A stretch of DNA of 5,875 nucleotides from Actinomycetes bacterium (GTDB lineage: Bacteria > Actinomycetota > Acidimicrobiia > Acidimicrobiales > Acidimicrobiaceae): assembly GCA_021823385.1 (NCBI GenBank), contig JAKAOC010000175.1, forward strand, positions 1 through 5,875, in the 5' to 3' direction. The notes under the pieces are model-generated. The model was not told the DNA's origin and did no database searches. It saw only the letters and a program-made list of their open reading frames with translations. Of the stretch, positions 5,118-5,875 are shown in pieces. Positions within the stretch are counted from its first letter, which is position 1; every line of letters begins with the position of its first letter. The translations under genes and the position numbers were made by a program.

Positions 5118-5875
5118 ATGGACGACCATACAACCGGCGGCCCACGAAGCCTTTCGATATTCGGATCTACCGGAAGCATCGGGCGCCAGGCCCTGGAAGT
5201 GGTGCGTGCCTCGGCAGGCCACTTCACGGTGCACGCCCTGAGTGCCAACTCGAGCCTCGAGGAGCTTGCGGGCCAGATCGCCGAGTTCCGGCCGGCAGTG
5301 GCCGTAGTCGGCACTTCCGCGATGGCTTCCGAGCTGTGCGAGCGCTTCGCTTGGCTGAGCTGCCGTGTCGGGCGCTCCGGCCTGTACGAGGTGGCCGGCG
5401 AGGCGGAGATCGCTCTTAATGCAGTCGTAGGATTCTCGGGCCTGTCGGTAACCCTTGGCGCGCTCGATGCGGGTAAGCGCCTGGCACTGGCGAACAAGGA
5501 GTCGCTGGTGGCGGCAGGGCCGGTGGTGCACGCCGCCATGGAGGCCTCGAAGGCCGAGATCGTGCCGGTCGACTCCGAACACGCTGCAATCCACCAATGC
5601 ATGCGCGGCTATCCGCACGCCGAGGTTGCGCGACTGCTCCTAACGTCATCGGGCGGTCCCTTCCGCGAGCGCGCCGAAGCGGATCTCGCGTCAGTTACCA
5701 AGGACGAAGCCCTCAAGCACCCGACCTGGTCAATGGGGCCCAAGATAAGCATCGACTCCTCCACTCTCATGAACAAGGCCCTCGAGATCATCGAGGCTGT
5801 GGAATTGTTCGGAGTGGAGCCGGCAAAGGTCGAAGTGGTAGTGCACCCGGAGTCGATCGTGCATTCCATGGTCGA
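5118..5875 (+). CDS. dxr: 1-deoxy-D-xylulose 5-phosphate reductoisomerase (DXR), 5' part
   Basis: The first 252 codons are present and the frame is open to the window edge; a full enzyme is about 380-400 residues. DXR converts 1-deoxy-D-xylulose 5-phosphate to 2-C-methyl-D-erythritol 4-phosphate with NADPH, the committed step of the MEP isoprenoid pathway, in the cytoplasm. The NADPH-binding loop GSTGSIG is at 16-22 and LALANKESLV at 122-131. Metal ligands are D152 and E154 in PVDSEHAAIHQC (150-161) and E223 in MNKALE (218-223). The substrate loop is LLTSSGGPF (174-182), KHPTWSMG lies at 200-207, and VVVHPESIVHSMV closes the window. All residues expected in this part are present. The start is the ATG at 5118, but its Shine-Dalgarno is poor (AGG at 5103-5105 is too far upstream). 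In-frame GTG 5085 and TTG 5106 are alternatives, since the frame has no stop in the spacer. The short N-terminus before GSTGSIG supports the ATG. Confidence 0.95.
   Translation, partial: MDDHTTGGPRSLSIFGSTGSIGRQALEVVRASAGHFTVHALSANSSLEELAGQIAEFRPAVAVVGTSAMASELCERFAWLSCRVGRSGLYEVAGEAEIALNAVVGFSGLSVTLGALDAGKRLALANKESLVAAGPVVHAAMEASKAEIVPVDSEHAAIHQCMRGYPHAEVARLLLTSSGGPFRERAEADLASVTKDEALKHPTWSMGPKISIDSSTLMNKALEIIEAVELFGVEPAKVEVVVHPESIVHSMV

Overview
The window reads as ordinary chromosomal housekeeping DNA from a GC-rich bacterium, most likely an actinobacterium (Actinomycetota). By eye it looks closest to the Acidimicrobiia or a neighbouring deep lineage, but the class cannot be fixed without a database search. 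Three things support this. The gene order is sigma factor (WhiG/FliA type), rpsB, tsf, pyrH, frr, cdsA, dxr. Third codon positions are strongly G/C biased. The CdsA and ribosomal protein uS2 carry long charged extensions. All genes are on the + strand and nearly all the DNA is coding.

Layout. 1-221: the last 72 codons of a WhiG/FliA-family sigma factor, its region 4 promoter-binding domain. 222-358: a gene-free spacer and rpsB leader. 359-1249: rpsB (ribosomal protein uS2). 1250-1386: a GC-rich spacer with several possible RNA hairpins. 1387-2181: tsf (elongation factor Ts). 2184-2927: pyrH (UMP kinase), two bases after tsf. 2927-3496: frr (ribosome recycling factor), overlapping the pyrH stop. 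3538-5046: cdsA (phosphatidate cytidylyltransferase), with a TTG start and a cytoplasmic, probably disordered N-terminal extension of about 230 residues. 5118-5875: the first 252 codons of dxr (1-deoxy-D-xylulose-5-phosphate reductoisomerase), cut by the window edge.

How the genes fit together. rpsB, tsf and frr serve translation: the small subunit, EF-Tu recycling and post-termination ribosome recycling. pyrH supplies UDP, hence UTP and CTP. cdsA uses CTP to make CDP-diacylglycerol for phospholipids. dxr commits carbon to the MEP isoprenoid pathway, which feeds lipid carriers and quinones. The tight spacing from tsf to frr implies translational coupling. The 137-base spacers before rpsB and tsf are the likeliest places for independent control.

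I found no mobile element, CRISPR array, tRNA, rRNA, phage gene or defence gene, and no convincing undescribed system. The points most worth a second look are the CdsA extension with its Trp/Pro motif, the unusual cdsA start site, the structured rpsB-tsf spacer, and the absence of uppS between frr and cdsA.
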